From DASVBE01 sp963770375 (lineage in GTDB: Bacteria; Actinomycetota; Actinomycetes; Streptosporangiales; Streptosporangiaceae), in assembly GCA_963770375.1 (NCBI GenBank), contig CAVYPM010000006.1, positions 124,001-188,000 on the forward strand: DNA of 64,000 nucleotides, written 5' to 3'. Each line of letters begins with the position of its first letter. The stretch's first letter is position 1. The notes beneath the pieces are model-generated. The model was not told the origin of the DNA, did no database searches, and saw only the letters and a list, made by a program, of their open reading frames with translations. The position numbers were made by a program, and so were the translations under genes. Positions 42,421-51,347 of the stretch are shown here, piece after piece.

Positions 42421-44004
42421 GTGGAGGCAGCCTTGGAAGCAGCGCTGACGCCCCTGGAGTTCGCCCGCCGGACCCGCCGCCTGCACGGCAGCCGGATCGG
42501 GGTCATCGACGGCGACCGGCAGCTGACCTACGAGCAGTTCTTCGGCCTGTGCGACCGGTGGTCCGCGGTGCTGCACGGGCTCGGCGTGCAGCCCGGTGAC
42601 CGGGTCGCCACCATCTCCCCGAACACCGTGGCCCAGCTGGCCTCGTTCTACGCGGTACCGCAGCTCGGCGCAGTGCTGGTGCCGGTCAACTACCGGCTGA
42701 GCGCCGACGATTTCAGCTACATCATCAACCACTCCGGTGCCACCGTGGTCTGCGCCACCCGGGAGTACCTGGACGCGGTGGACGGCATTCGCGACCAGTT
42801 GCCGGACGTCCGGCACTTCGTCGCGTTCGACGGCAGCAAGGACGGCTGGCTGGACTTCGAGGCCGCCGTGGCCGCGGCCGGGACCGATTTCCCCCGGCCG
42901 GAGACCGACGAGCGCGACCTGCTCACGATCAACTACACCAGCGGCACCACGGCCCGGCCCAAGGGCGTGATGATCACGCACCGGAACGCGACCATGAACA
43001 CCATCGGCACGCTGCTGCACCTGCCGATCGCGGTGGGCGAGAACTACCTGTGGACGCTGCCGATGTTCCACGCCAACGGCTGGACCTACACCTGGACCGT
43101 GACCGCGGCCGGCGGAACCCACGTCTGCCTCCGCCAGGTGGTCCCGGCCGACGTCTTCCGGCTGATCAGGGAACACCAGGTGAGCTGGCTGTGCGCGGCG
43201 CCCACGGTGCTGATCTCGCTGGCCAACGCACCGGACGAGGCGCGCGGCGAGATCCGGCCCGGGGTGCACGTGGTCACCGCGGGCGCGCCGCCCGCCGCGG
43301 CCACCATCCAGCGGATGGAGGAGGAGTTCGGCTGGGAGGTGACCCACATCTACGGGCTCACCGAGACCGCGCCGTTCATCCTGGTCTGCGCGCCGCTGCC
43401 GGAGCACGCCGGGCTGTCCCCGGCCGACCGGGCGGTGGTCAAGGCCCGCCAGGGCGTCGAGCTGATCACCTCGGGCGAGCTCATGGTGATCGACGAGGAC
43501 GGCGCCGAGGTCGCCCCGGACGGCCAGGTCATGGGCGAGATCGTGGTCCGCGGCAACGTGGTCATGCAGGGCTACTACAACGACCCCGGCGCCACCGAGA
43601 AGGCCATGGGCGACGGCTGGTTCCACACCGGCGACGCCGCCGTGGTGCACCCGGACGGCTACGTCGAGATCCGGGACCGGATCAAGGACGTGATCATCAG
43701 CGGCGGCGAGAACATCTCCTCGGTCGAGGTGGAGGGCACGCTGCTGCGCCACCCGGCCGTGCAGGAGGCCGCGATCGTCGGTCTGCCGCACGAGAAGTGG
43801 GGCGAGACCCCGCACGCGTTCGTGGTGCTGCGCGCGGGCGCCTCGGCCACCGAACCGGAGCTGATCGAGTTTGCCCGCGGGCACCTGGCGCATTTCAAGG
43901 CCCCGCGCGGGGTGACGTTCGTGACCGAGCTGCCCAAGACGGCAACCGGTAAGATCCAGAAGTTCGCCCTGCGCGAAGGCGCGCCGAACCTGGCCCGCCA
44001 GTAA
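42421..44004 (+). CDS. Long-chain acyl-CoA synthetase (AMP-forming)
   Basis: 527-aa adenylating ligase. The P-loop INYTSGTTARPKGVMITHRN (about 170-190) binds ATP; GLTET is motif A4, GDGWFHTGDAA is A5-like, RIKDVIISGGENISS is the hinge region, and the C-terminal catalytic Lys is in TATGKIQKF. It activates a carboxylic acid, probably a fatty acid, to the CoA thioester. A GTG at 42421 gives the normal length. It is a single gene followed after 35 bases by the proB-like gene on the same strand. Confidence 0.92.
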   Translation: MEAALEAALTPLEFARRTRRLHGSRIGVIDGDRQLTYEQFFGLCDRWSAVLHGLGVQPGDRVATISPNTVAQLASFYAVPQLGAVLVPVNYRLSADDFSYIINHSGATVVCATREYLDAVDGIRDQLPDVRHFVAFDGSKDGWLDFEAAVAAAGTDFPRPETDERDLLTINYTSGTTARPKGVMITHRNATMNTIGTLLHLPIAVGENYLWTLPMFHANGWTYTWTVTAAGGTHVCLRQVVPADVFRLIREHQVSWLCAAPTVLISLANAPDEARGEIRPGVHVVTAGAPPAAATIQRMEEEFGWEVTHIYGLTETAPFILVCAPLPEHAGLSPADRAVVKARQGVELITSGELMVIDEDGAEVAPDGQVMGEIVVRGNVVMQGYYNDPGATEKAMGDGWFHTGDAAVVHPDGYVEIRDRIKDVIISGGENISSVEVEGTLLRHPAVQEAAIVGLPHEKWGETPHAFVVLRAGASATEPELIEFARGHLAHFKAPRGVTFVTELPKTATGKIQKFALREGAPNLARQ

Positions 44005-44039
44005 CCCATCACATCGTTCCCGACCGCTAGCGAGACTGC

Positions 44040-45545
44040 GTGACCAGGCTTGTCGTCAAACTGGGGTCCCGGTCGATCGCCAGCGGCGACGGCCTGGCCC
44101 TGGATGTGATCGCCGGGCTGGTCAGCCAGATCGCGGCCGCGCACCGGGACGGCCACGAAGTGCTCCTGGTCACCTCCGGCGCGGCCCGGCTCGGCCGGCG
44201 GCTGCTGGCCTTCGAGGGCCCCACGGCCGGCGCCGCCCCGGCGCTGCGGGCCATGGTCGACTCGGTCCGGGCCGCGCTCGCCGAAGCGGATGACTATGAA
44301 GAGCTGGACGCCGCGGTGCAGGCCGCTCTCGGCCAGCACGAGCCAGGGCCGCTGTCCCCGCAGGTCGGCATGGCCCTCCCGGCCTCGGTCGGGCAGCCGG
44401 CCCTGATGGCGCTGTACCGGCAGCTCGCCGCGGCGGTCGGCGTGGAGGTCTGCCAGATCCTGGTTTCCAAGCCCGACCTGGACTCCGCCCGGGCCATGGC
44501 CGACCTGGGCAGCCTGCTGGACACCGCGGCGGGCCGCGGGCTGCTGCCGGTGATCAACGGCAACGACGTCACCGACCCGCTGCGGGCGCTGGACAACGAC
44601 CAGATCGCGGTGGCGGTCGCGGTGGCCGCGCAGGCGGACCGGCTGCTGTTCCTGACCGACGTGCGGGCCGCCTACCGGGACGCGGACTTCGCCGAGCGGA
44701 TCAGCCGGCTCACCCCGCAGGAGGCCAGGGGCCTGCGGACGTCGGCGTCCGGGGCGGGCACCGGCGGGATGCGGTCCAAGCTGAACGCGGCCGCGCGGGC
44801 CGCCTACTGCGGCATCGAATGCGTGATCAGCTCGGCCCGGGAACCCGCGGTGGTGCAGCGGAGCCTGAACCCGCGGGCCCGGCTCGGCACGGTGATCCGG
44901 CCCGCCGGGTCGAAGCTGCCGGCCGCCCAGCGGTGGATCGGCGGGATGGCCTACCCGGGCGGCTCACTGCACCTGAACCGGGAGGCCGAGCAGAGCCTGC
45001 GGGCCGGCAGCACGCTGTTCCTGTCCGGGGTCAAGCGGGTCGACGGCGACTTCGGCCCGGGCTCGGTGGTCGAGCTGGCCGACGTGCGGCACCCGGAGCG
45101 GCTGATCGGCCGCGGCTCGGTGGCGCTGCCGTCAGCCGTGCTGCGGCTGCTCCGCGCGCTGTCCCCGGCCGAGGCGGCCTGCGCGATCTCGGTCATCTTC
45201 CGGCTGCGGCACGCGGCCCCTGGCCGTGGCGGGCGGGCCGCCCCGGCGGCCGCGTGGGCCCGGCTGACCAGCCCGGACGAGTACGCCGACGTGCGCGAAC
45301 TGGCCAAGAGCAGCTCGCGGGCCGCGGCCCAGGCGCGGGAGCAGCTGGCCGCGATGTCCGCCGAGGCCGCCGCCGAGCTGGCCGACTCGCTGATGCTGGC
45401 CCAGCCGCAGCTGTCCGCGGCCGTGCTGCTGGACGGCGGTTTCCTGGCCGGGCAGGCACCGGCCGGGCCGGCCGCCCGGCGGGCCGTGCGCAGCATGCAC
45501 GCGGTGCACCGGGACTCGCTAGTGATCTACCCATCGGATGGCTAG
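44040..45545 (+). CDS. proB: Atypical glutamate 5-kinase-like protein with extra C-terminal region
   Basis: 501-aa amino-acid-kinase-fold protein. The start TRLVVKLGSRSIAS, the LLVTSGAARLG turn, the substrate loop LPVINGNDV and DNDQIAVAVAV, and a following PUA-like domain (residues about 280-360) identify the ProB family. It differs from housekeeping ProB by an insertion of about 50 residues after the GAARLG turn and by a C-terminal helical region of about 130 residues of no known type. It would make gamma-glutamyl phosphate. It is tail-to-tail with a proA gene 41 bases away. Whether it phosphorylates glutamate or an analogue is open. Confidence 0.75.
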   Translation: MTRLVVKLGSRSIASGDGLALDVIAGLVSQIAAAHRDGHEVLLVTSGAARLGRRLLAFEGPTAGAAPALRAMVDSVRAALAEADDYEELDAAVQAALGQHEPGPLSPQVGMALPASVGQPALMALYRQLAAAVGVEVCQILVSKPDLDSARAMADLGSLLDTAAGRGLLPVINGNDVTDPLRALDNDQIAVAVAVAAQADRLLFLTDVRAAYRDADFAERISRLTPQEARGLRTSASGAGTGGMRSKLNAAARAAYCGIECVISSAREPAVVQRSLNPRARLGTVIRPAGSKLPAAQRWIGGMAYPGGSLHLNREAEQSLRAGSTLFLSGVKRVDGDFGPGSVVELADVRHPERLIGRGSVALPSAVLRLLRALSPAEAACAISVIFRLRHAAPGRGGRAAPAAAWARLTSPDEYADVRELAKSSSRAAAQAREQLAAMSAEAAAELADSLMLAQPQLSAAVLLDGGFLAGQAPAGPAARRAVRSMHAVHRDSLVIYPSDG

Positions 45546-45586
45546 CGATCTTCCCGGCAGGGTAGGCGACTCCGGTCCGGCCCGCG

Positions 45587-46894
45587 CTACCCGGAGGGCA
45601 TCACCACGTACTGGCGGAGAACCAGGTCGCGGAAGGTGACTGGGCCGCGCGGGCCGGGCACGGCGTCGATGTTGATCCCGGTCTCCGGCACGGACAGCAT
45701 CTTGTAGCCGTCCAGCAGCCGGGTGGAGGCGTTCCAGAACGCCCCGGTGCCCGCGTAGGTGTGCAGGAACTGGCGGGCCGCCGCGTTGTCCTCGGCGATC
45801 ACGCTGGCGGCCAGCCCGGAGGTCTCGGTGTTGGCGATCTCCGCCGCGTCGCCCGCGTCCGCGGCCCTGGCCACCGTGATCGTGGCCTCACGGCCGTGGT
45901 CAAGGGCCCACTCGTGGCCCAGCGGGTGATCGTGCGGCGGCAGCGACATCGAGATCCCCAGCCGCAGGCACACGGTGCTGATCATGGGCAGCGTCATGTC
46001 CCAGGCGGAGTCCTGGACCAGCAGCAGGTTCAGCCGGTTGCACACGCCGAGCCGGTCCAGGCTGGACTCGATCAGCTGGCCGGCCAGCTCCTGGTTGGCG
46101 GAGTGGTCGAGGTACATGACCGCGCCACCGTCCGCGTGGGCCAGCGCCCTGACCCCGTGCATCGCCGCCTCGGTGGCCAGCTCCCTGGTGCTGGTGCCGC
46201 TGCCGCGCAGGATCACCAGCGGGATCAGCTTGGGCTGCCGGACCAGCGCGAACGCGGTGGCCCGGCCGGGCACCCGGATCAGCTGGATGGCCCGCGGGTC
46301 AAGCCCGGCGGCCTGCATGGCCGGGCCGATGACCTCGTCGGCCAGCACCGCCGCGGTGCGCAGCGCGGCCGACCCGGTGCGCAGCACGCCGGCGTTACGC
46401 GACTTGATCAGCTGCGAGGCCATGTCCAGTACCACGTTCGGCCGGGCCTCGAAATTGGCCCCGATGACCCCCACGGGCCGGCGCCACTCCTGCAGCTCGA
46501 GACCGCCGGGCAGGGCCCGGATCACGCGCATGCCCGGTTCCGGGGCGATCCCGGCCAGCGCGGTGAGCTGGCTGGCCGCGGCCCGCACCCGGCCGGTGTC
46601 GAGCAGCAGCCGGTCGATCATCGCGGCCGGCAGGCCGTTGGCCCGGGCCGCCCGCACGTCCTGCTCGTTGGCCACGGCGACCTCGGCGCTGCGCCGGTCC
46701 AGCTGGGCGGACATGCCGCGGAGCGCCTCGTCCAGCTGCCCGTCCGGGGTGGATGCCAGCTGCCGGGCGGCGACCCGGGCAACCCGGGCGGCGGCCAGGA
46801 CCGCGCTCGAGGCTTCGGCCTCGACAACCCTGTCCGGCGGGTCCGCGGCCTGACCCGGCCCGTGGCCGGCCAGGTACCGGGCGGCACCACTCAT
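45587..46894 (-). CDS. proA: Glutamate-5-semialdehyde dehydrogenase
   Basis: 435-aa NADPH-dependent reductase of gamma-glutamyl phosphate. The catalytic cysteine sits in RLGVCNRLNLLL, with RPVGVIGANFEARPNVVLD and LRTGSAALRTA forming the cofactor site. The sequence is somewhat divergent: the classical NAAETLLVH becomes NRLNLLLVQ. The ATG at 46894 has GAAGGGAAC just upstream; the frame is open much further without similarity. It faces the proB-like gene and lies downstream of the B3/4 protein on the same strand. Confidence 0.88.
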   Translation of the reverse strand: MSGAARYLAGHGPGQAADPPDRVVEAEASSAVLAAARVARVAARQLASTPDGQLDEALRGMSAQLDRRSAEVAVANEQDVRAARANGLPAAMIDRLLLDTGRVRAAASQLTALAGIAPEPGMRVIRALPGGLELQEWRRPVGVIGANFEARPNVVLDMASQLIKSRNAGVLRTGSAALRTAAVLADEVIGPAMQAAGLDPRAIQLIRVPGRATAFALVRQPKLIPLVILRGSGTSTRELATEAAMHGVRALAHADGGAVMYLDHSANQELAGQLIESSLDRLGVCNRLNLLLVQDSAWDMTLPMISTVCLRLGISMSLPPHDHPLGHEWALDHGREATITVARAADAGDAAEIANTETSGLAASVIAEDNAAARQFLHTYAGTGAFWNASTRLLDGYKMLSVPETGINIDAVPGPRGPVTFRDLVLRQYVVMPSG

Positions 46895-46995
46895 GTCCAG
46901 GTTCCCTTCGCGACGGGCGGGGCGGCTCTCGGCGCGAACGGCCTGCCGGCGATCGGTGACCTCACGATCATAGGGCGGCCCGCCTGCCGGGCCGG

Positions 46996-47688
46996 TCAGA
47001 ATTCCAGCCGGGGAGCGTCCGCGGTGAGAATCACCGGCTTGGCCGGCACCGACCAGGCCGCGTCCAGCTCGGCGCGGAGCGTCTCGGCCAGCCCGGCCAT
47101 GTCGGCCGCGGCGGACGGGTGCAGCGCCTCGGCCACGATCAGCGCCGCGGACGTCTGCCCGGTCACGCCGGACCAGGCGCTCTGCCGGCTGGTCCACCGC
47201 CGGGCGTGCGCCCGCCCGGCCTCGTCGGCGAAGATGACCTCGCCCGGGGCCGGGTGCTCGGTCTCGCCGCCGAACGTCAGGTAGTCCTCGGTCCCGGCGG
47301 CCCGGCGGACCTCGACCCCGCCGGCCAGCCGGCCCTGGTCGAAGACCGCGACCGGGATAGCGAAGGCCAGCGACGCGGCATTGCACAGGTCGATCAGCGG
47401 GTGCAGCCGGGGCAGCGAGCCGTCCTTGCGGAACCGGCGGAGCAGGGCCTCGGCCGCGCACCGGTACTGGGTCGGCTTGTAGCCCAGCTGGGCGAAGGCC
47501 CGCCGCCAGGCCTGGATCTCCGGCAGCTCGCTCTCCGCACGCCCGGCCAGCCGCCCGGCCGCGGTCTCGGTCAGCCGGTCCACCGCCGCGCTGACGTCTG
47601 CGCCCGCGGTGACGCCCTCGGCCCGCAGCACGCCGGGCACCAGGCCCGGGAACTCCGCCCACATCGCCGCGGAATGCTGGAAGTACAT
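46996..47688 (-). CDS. B3/B4 tRNA-binding (editing) domain protein
   Basis: 230-aa free-standing B3/4 domain, the editing domain of bacterial PheRS beta subunits. It has WRRAFAQLGYKPTQYRCAAEAL, the LIDLCNAASLAFAIPVAVFD core and the VEVRRAAGTEDYL strand. Free-standing members are thought to hydrolyse mischarged aminoacyl-tRNA or free esters. The ATG at 47688 follows GGGGGAGGA. The downstream neighbour on the same strand is proA, about 100 bases away, so the two may be cotranscribed. The combination suggests protection against a non-standard amino acid, an inference only. Confidence 0.87.
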   Translation of the reverse strand: MYFQHSAAMWAEFPGLVPGVLRAEGVTAGADVSAAVDRLTETAAGRLAGRAESELPEIQAWRRAFAQLGYKPTQYRCAAEALLRRFRKDGSLPRLHPLIDLCNAASLAFAIPVAVFDQGRLAGGVEVRRAAGTEDYLTFGGETEHPAPGEVIFADEAGRAHARRWTSRQSAWSGVTGQTSAALIVAEALHPSAAADMAGLAETLRAELDAAWSVPAKPVILTADAPRLEF

Positions 47689-47742
47689 GGTCCTCCCCCG
47701 GTGGCAGTGCTTGCTGGCTCGTCAGGCCACGGCCGCGAGGCC

Positions 47743-47861
47743 GCGCTGCCTTCCCGGCGAGCGCTGCTCGACCGTACCGGCGAGAGCGCCAGGGCCGCGG
47801 CGCTGTTTTCCCGGCGAAAACAGGCGCACGAGGCCGCCGAGGGAGCGGGGGAAGGCAGCGC
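47743..47861. ncRNA. Multibranched intergenic structure, candidate leader RNA or regulatory element
   Basis: GCGCTGCCTTCCC at 47743-47755 pairs perfectly with GGGAAGGCAGCGC at 47849-47861. Inside it lie three further perfect hairpins: 47758-47770 (5-bp stem), 47779-47790 (4-bp) and 47803-47823 (8-bp, CTGTTTTC/GAAAACAG). Two copies of GCGCTGYYTTCCCGGCGA occur at 47743 and 47800 (16 of 18 bases equal). The region lies between the divergent B3/4 and trpF genes, so it could be a leader for either. Neither transcription nor strand can be read from sequence. Confidence 0.4.
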
Positions 47862-47913
47862 TCTAGCGGCCCGGCGCTGCCAGCAGCACAGCTGGTCGGT
47901 TAGTGTCGGCTGC

Positions 47914-48561
47914 ATGTTCGTGAAGGTGTGCGGGCTGCGGACCAGCGCGGATGTGGCCACCGCGGTGGCCGCCGGGGCGGACGCCGTCGGTTTCGTGCTG
48001 GCCGCCAGCCCGCGGCAGGTCACCGCCGCGGACGCCCGGCGGCTGGCCGCGGGCGTGCCCGGGTCCGTGCTCACCGTCGGGGTGCTCGCCGGGATCGAGG
48101 CCGCCGAGGCGGCCCGGCTGGCCCGGGAGGCCGGGGTGGACGCGGTCCAGCTGCACGGCCGGTATCCCAGGGAGGCGTTCGCCGTGCTGGCCGCGGAGGG
48201 GATGCGGCTGATCCGGGCCACCCCGCTGGAGGAGGGCACCGAGCTGACCGTGGGCGCGTACGGCGAGGAACTGCTGCTGCTCGACTCGCCCGCGGCGGGC
48301 TCGGGGCAGCGCTGGGACCTGGGCCGGCTCCGCACGTCGAGACCGCAGGGCCGGTGGCTGCTGGCCGGCGGGCTGGACCCGGGCAACGTCGGCGCGGCGA
48401 TCGCCGTCGCCCGGCCGTGGGGGGTGGACGTGTCCAGCGGAGTGGAATCCGCCCGCGGGGTCAAGGATCACGGCCTGATCCGGGCCTTCGTCGCGGCCGC
48501 CCGCGCGGCGGGCCAACCGCCCGGCGGCCGCCGTGGCGGGCACCACCAGGAAGAATGGTGA
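47914..48561 (+). CDS. trpF: Phosphoribosylanthranilate isomerase
   Basis: 215-aa TIM-barrel isomerase of tryptophan synthesis. The catalytic base Cys is in VKVCGLRT at the N-terminus, and the general acid Asp is in LLLLDSPAAGSGQRWD. The phosphate loop is LAGGLDPGNV with VDVSSGVE at the end. Both catalytic residues are intact. No other trp gene is nearby. Most actinomycetes lack trpF and use the bifunctional PriA, so this orphan is unusual. The ATG at 47914 lacks a clear ribosome site. The last 15 residues are Gly/His-rich. Confidence 0.9.
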   Translation: MFVKVCGLRTSADVATAVAAGADAVGFVLAASPRQVTAADARRLAAGVPGSVLTVGVLAGIEAAEAARLAREAGVDAVQLHGRYPREAFAVLAAEGMRLIRATPLEEGTELTVGAYGEELLLLDSPAAGSGQRWDLGRLRTSRPQGRWLLAGGLDPGNVGAAIAVARPWGVDVSSGVESARGVKDHGLIRAFVAAARAAGQPPGGRRGGHHQEEW

Positions 48562-48642
48562 CGAGCCGGGACATCGTGGCCGCGCCGAGGCGGCCCCGGG
48601 ACCGGCCCGGAGCCAGGTGACCGGCAGAGGCGGGAGAGCGGT

Positions 48643-49920
48643 GTGACCCAGGCATGGGAGTGTCGGGTGCCGGCGTTGGCCGGCCCGGCAGCACGCGAGG
48701 TGCAGTTCTTCGACACGAGGTCAGGCGCCCTGGTGGGGTTCGGCGATCCGCACCGCCGCGCCGCCCCGGTGCGCGTCTACGTGTGCGGGATCACCCCGTA
48801 CGACTCCAGCCACCTGGGCCACGCGCTCACCTCGGTGACGTTCGACCTGCTGAGACGCGTACTGACCTACGCCGGGTACGACACGGCGTTCGCGCAGAAC
48901 ATCACCGACGTGGACGACCCGCTGTTCGAGAAGGCCAGGGAGACCGGCCGGGACTGGATCGCGCTGGGCGCCGCCCAGGTGCAGGAGTACGGCGAGGCCA
49001 TGGCCGCGCTCGGCATCCTTCCCCCGGACCACATGGTCGCGGTGTCCGAGATGGTCACGGACATCGGCAAGGACGCGGCCCGGCTGCTCGACGCCGGCGC
49101 CGGCTACGTGCTCGGCGACACCGTCTACTACGAGGTGTCCACCGAAGGGGCACTCGGCGCCTACCCGGACGCCACCCCGGAAATGCTCGTCGAGCTGGCC
49201 GCCGAGCGTGGCGGTGACCCGGAACGGCCGGGCAAGCACAGCCCGCTGGACGCGCCGCTGTGGGTGCGGTCCGCGCCGGACGAGCCGGACTGGCAGGTCG
49301 GCGGGCTCGGCCCGGGCCGTCCCGGCTGGCACCTGGAATGCGTCACGATCGCCGGGGCCGCACTCGGCGGGCTGCCCATCGACATCCAGGGCGGCGGCAC
49401 CGACCTGATCTTCCCGCACCACGAGATCAGCAGGCAGCAGGCGGTCTCGCTGGCCGGCCAGCCGCTGGCCACCGGCTACATGCACGTGGGCATGCTCCGC
49501 CTGGGCGGCGAGAAGATGAGCAAGTCGCTGGGCAACCTGGTGCTGGTCCCCCGCCTGCTGGCGGACGGGCACAGCGCGGCGGCGATCCGGCTGGCGCTGC
49601 TGACCCCGCACTACCGGACCGAGCTGGACTGGGAGCCGGAACTGCTGGACGCGGCCGCGCAGCGGCTGGCCCGCTGGCAGCAGGCCATCGCGCTCACCGC
49701 GGCCCCGCCGTTCGACGGCGCGGCCGCCGCGGCGACCGGGCACCTGGCCCGCGACCTGGACACCGGAAGCGCGATAGGCGTCCTTGACGCCTGGTGCGAG
49801 CAGGCGCTGGCCGGGCCGGCCGGGGACGGGCCCGCCGACCCGGCCGCCCCGGGGGCGTTCACCGACTACCTCAGCGGCGTCCTCGGCCTGCCGCTCCGGG
49901 AGACGGGGCGCGCAGCGTGA
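48643..49920 (+). CDS. mshC: Mycothiol ligase (Cys:GlcN-Ins ligase)
   Basis: 425-aa ATP-dependent ligase joining cysteine to glucosaminyl-inositol in mycothiol synthesis. It resembles cysteinyl-tRNA synthetase: CGITPYDSSHLGHA carries the HIGH-like motif and the zinc Cys, NITDVDDPLFEKA follows, LECVTIAG and FPHHEISRQQA supply further zinc ligands, and GEKMSKSLGN is the KMSKS loop. The short C-terminus without an anticodon-binding domain separates MshC from CysS. The GTG start at 48643 gives a 20-residue leader. Its stop overlaps the GTG of the CoA-transferase subunit A gene. Confidence 0.93.
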   Translation: MTQAWECRVPALAGPAAREVQFFDTRSGALVGFGDPHRRAAPVRVYVCGITPYDSSHLGHALTSVTFDLLRRVLTYAGYDTAFAQNITDVDDPLFEKARETGRDWIALGAAQVQEYGEAMAALGILPPDHMVAVSEMVTDIGKDAARLLDAGAGYVLGDTVYYEVSTEGALGAYPDATPEMLVELAAERGGDPERPGKHSPLDAPLWVRSAPDEPDWQVGGLGPGRPGWHLECVTIAGAALGGLPIDIQGGGTDLIFPHHEISRQQAVSLAGQPLATGYMHVGMLRLGGEKMSKSLGNLVLVPRLLADGHSAAAIRLALLTPHYRTELDWEPELLDAAAQRLARWQQAIALTAAPPFDGAAAAATGHLARDLDTGSAIGVLDAWCEQALAGPAGDGPADPAAPGAFTDYLSGVLGLPLRETGRAA

Positions 49921-50615
49921 TCGACAAGCGGGTGGCGACCGCCCTGGAAGCGGTGGCCGGGGTCCATGACGGTGCCACCGTCCTGGTCGGCGGGTTCGGC
50001 GAGTCGGGGGTGCCGACCGTGCTGCTCGAGGCTCTCGTGCAGCAGGGGGCGACCGATCTCACAATCGTGGCCAACAACGCGGGCACCGCCGAGCGGGGCA
50101 TCGCCGCGCTGCTGCGGGCCGGCCGGGTCCGCCGCATGATCAGCTCCTACCCGCGGTCACGCGGCTCGGTCTGGTTCGAGAAGCGCTACGCCGAGGGGTC
50201 CATCGAGCTCGAGGTTGTGCCGCAGGGCACGCTGACCGAGCGGATCCGGGCCGCCGGGGCGGGCATCCCGGCCTTCTTCACGCCCACCGCGGTGGGCACC
50301 GAGATGGCCGAGGGCAAGGAGGTGCGGGAGTTCGGCGGCCGCCCGTATCTGCTGGAGTACGCGCTGCCCGGGGACGTGGCGCTGATCCGGGCCCGGCGGG
50401 CGGACCGCTGGGGCAACCTGACCTACCACTCGGTGGCCCGCAACTACGCCCCGACCATGGCCGCCGCCGCCGCCCTGACCATCGCCGAGACCGAGGAACC
50501 GGTCGCGGAGCTGGGCGGCCTCGGCCCCGAGGAGATCATCACGCCGGGGATCTACGTGGACCGGGTCGTGCATACCGGCGCCGCGCTGGCCTGGGACGGG
50601 GAGGGACCGCGATGA
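49917..50615 (+). CDS. 3-oxoacid CoA-transferase subunit A
   Basis: 232-aa alpha subunit of a class I CoA-transferase (PcaI/ScoA type): DGATVLVGGFGESGVPTVLLEAL at the N-terminus, VPQGTLTERIRAAGAGIPAF and ADRWGNLTYH. With subunit B it transfers CoA from succinyl-CoA to a 3-oxoacid such as acetoacetate or 3-oxoadipate; the gene context does not decide which. The GTG start overlaps the mshC stop and the stop overlaps the subunit B ATG, both by four bases. Confidence 0.92.
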   Translation: MIDKRVATALEAVAGVHDGATVLVGGFGESGVPTVLLEALVQQGATDLTIVANNAGTAERGIAALLRAGRVRRMISSYPRSRGSVWFEKRYAEGSIELEVVPQGTLTERIRAAGAGIPAFFTPTAVGTEMAEGKEVREFGGRPYLLEYALPGDVALIRARRADRWGNLTYHSVARNYAPTMAAAAALTIAETEEPVAELGGLGPEEIITPGIYVDRVVHTGAALAWDGEGPR

Positions 50616-51277
50616 CCGGGCCGGCTCTGCTGCCCGACGGCGTGACGCCGTGGACCATGACCGAGGTCGCCGCGCACGCGGCCGCGGACCTGCCGGACGG
50701 GGCGCACGTGAACATCGGCATCGGGCTGCCCACGCTGGTGCCCGCGCTGCTGCCGCCGGGCCGCGAGGTCGTGCTGCACAGTGAGAACGGCATGCTCGGC
50801 ATGGGCCCGCCGCCAGAGCCAGGCACCGCGGACCCGGAGCTGATCGACGCCGGGAAGAACCTGGTCACGCTGCTGCCGGGGGGCAGCTACTTCAGCCACG
50901 CCGAGGCCTTCGCGATGATCAGGGGCGGGCACATCGACGTCTCGGTGATGGGCGCGTTCCAGGTCTCGCAGAACGGCGACCTGGCCAACTGGTCCATCCC
51001 CGGGGACAAGGCCCCGGCCGTCGGCGGGGCCATGGACCTGGCCGCGGGCGCCCGCCGGGTGGTGGTGATCACCCGGCACACGGCCAGCAGCGGGGAGCCG
51101 AAGCTGGTGGCCGCCTGCTCGCTGCCGCTGACCGCCCGCGGCGTGGTCGGCCGGGTCTACACCGACCTGGCCACGCTGGACGTGCGCGACGGCCAGTTCC
51201 GCGTGGCCGCGGCCGCCCCGGGTGTGACCCCGGCCGTCCTGGCGAAGCTCACCGGCGGCGAGATCGACTGGCAGTGA
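50612..51277 (+). CDS. 3-oxoacid CoA-transferase subunit B
   Basis: 221-aa beta subunit. The catalytic glutamate is in HSENGMLGMG; VNIGIGLPTLV precedes it and GGHIDVSVMGAFQVS follows, all typical of PcaJ/ScoB. It forms the active heterodimer with the preceding product. The ATG overlaps the upstream stop by four bases. It is the last gene of the unit; after it come 70 bases and then convergent genes. Confidence 0.93.
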   Translation: MTGPALLPDGVTPWTMTEVAAHAAADLPDGAHVNIGIGLPTLVPALLPPGREVVLHSENGMLGMGPPPEPGTADPELIDAGKNLVTLLPGGSYFSHAEAFAMIRGGHIDVSVMGAFQVSQNGDLANWSIPGDKAPAVGGAMDLAAGARRVVVITRHTASSGEPKLVAACSLPLTARGVVGRVYTDLATLDVRDGQFRVAAAAPGVTPAVLAKLTGGEIDWQ

Positions 51278-51347
51278 GGATTACGGAGGCGGCGGCGCGG
51301 GTCACACCACTATTTCCCGGCCGCCGCCGGGGCTGGCCCGCGGCCGG

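Noticed and set aside
47743..47861. tRNA or T-box leader near trpF
   Set aside because: No cloverleaf with TTC arm and no T-box specifier or UGGN sequence could be recognised; only a generic branched structure is supported.
48643..49920. Second cysteinyl-tRNA synthetase
   Set aside because: Short C-terminus without an anticodon-binding domain and the CGITPYD motif fit MshC better.
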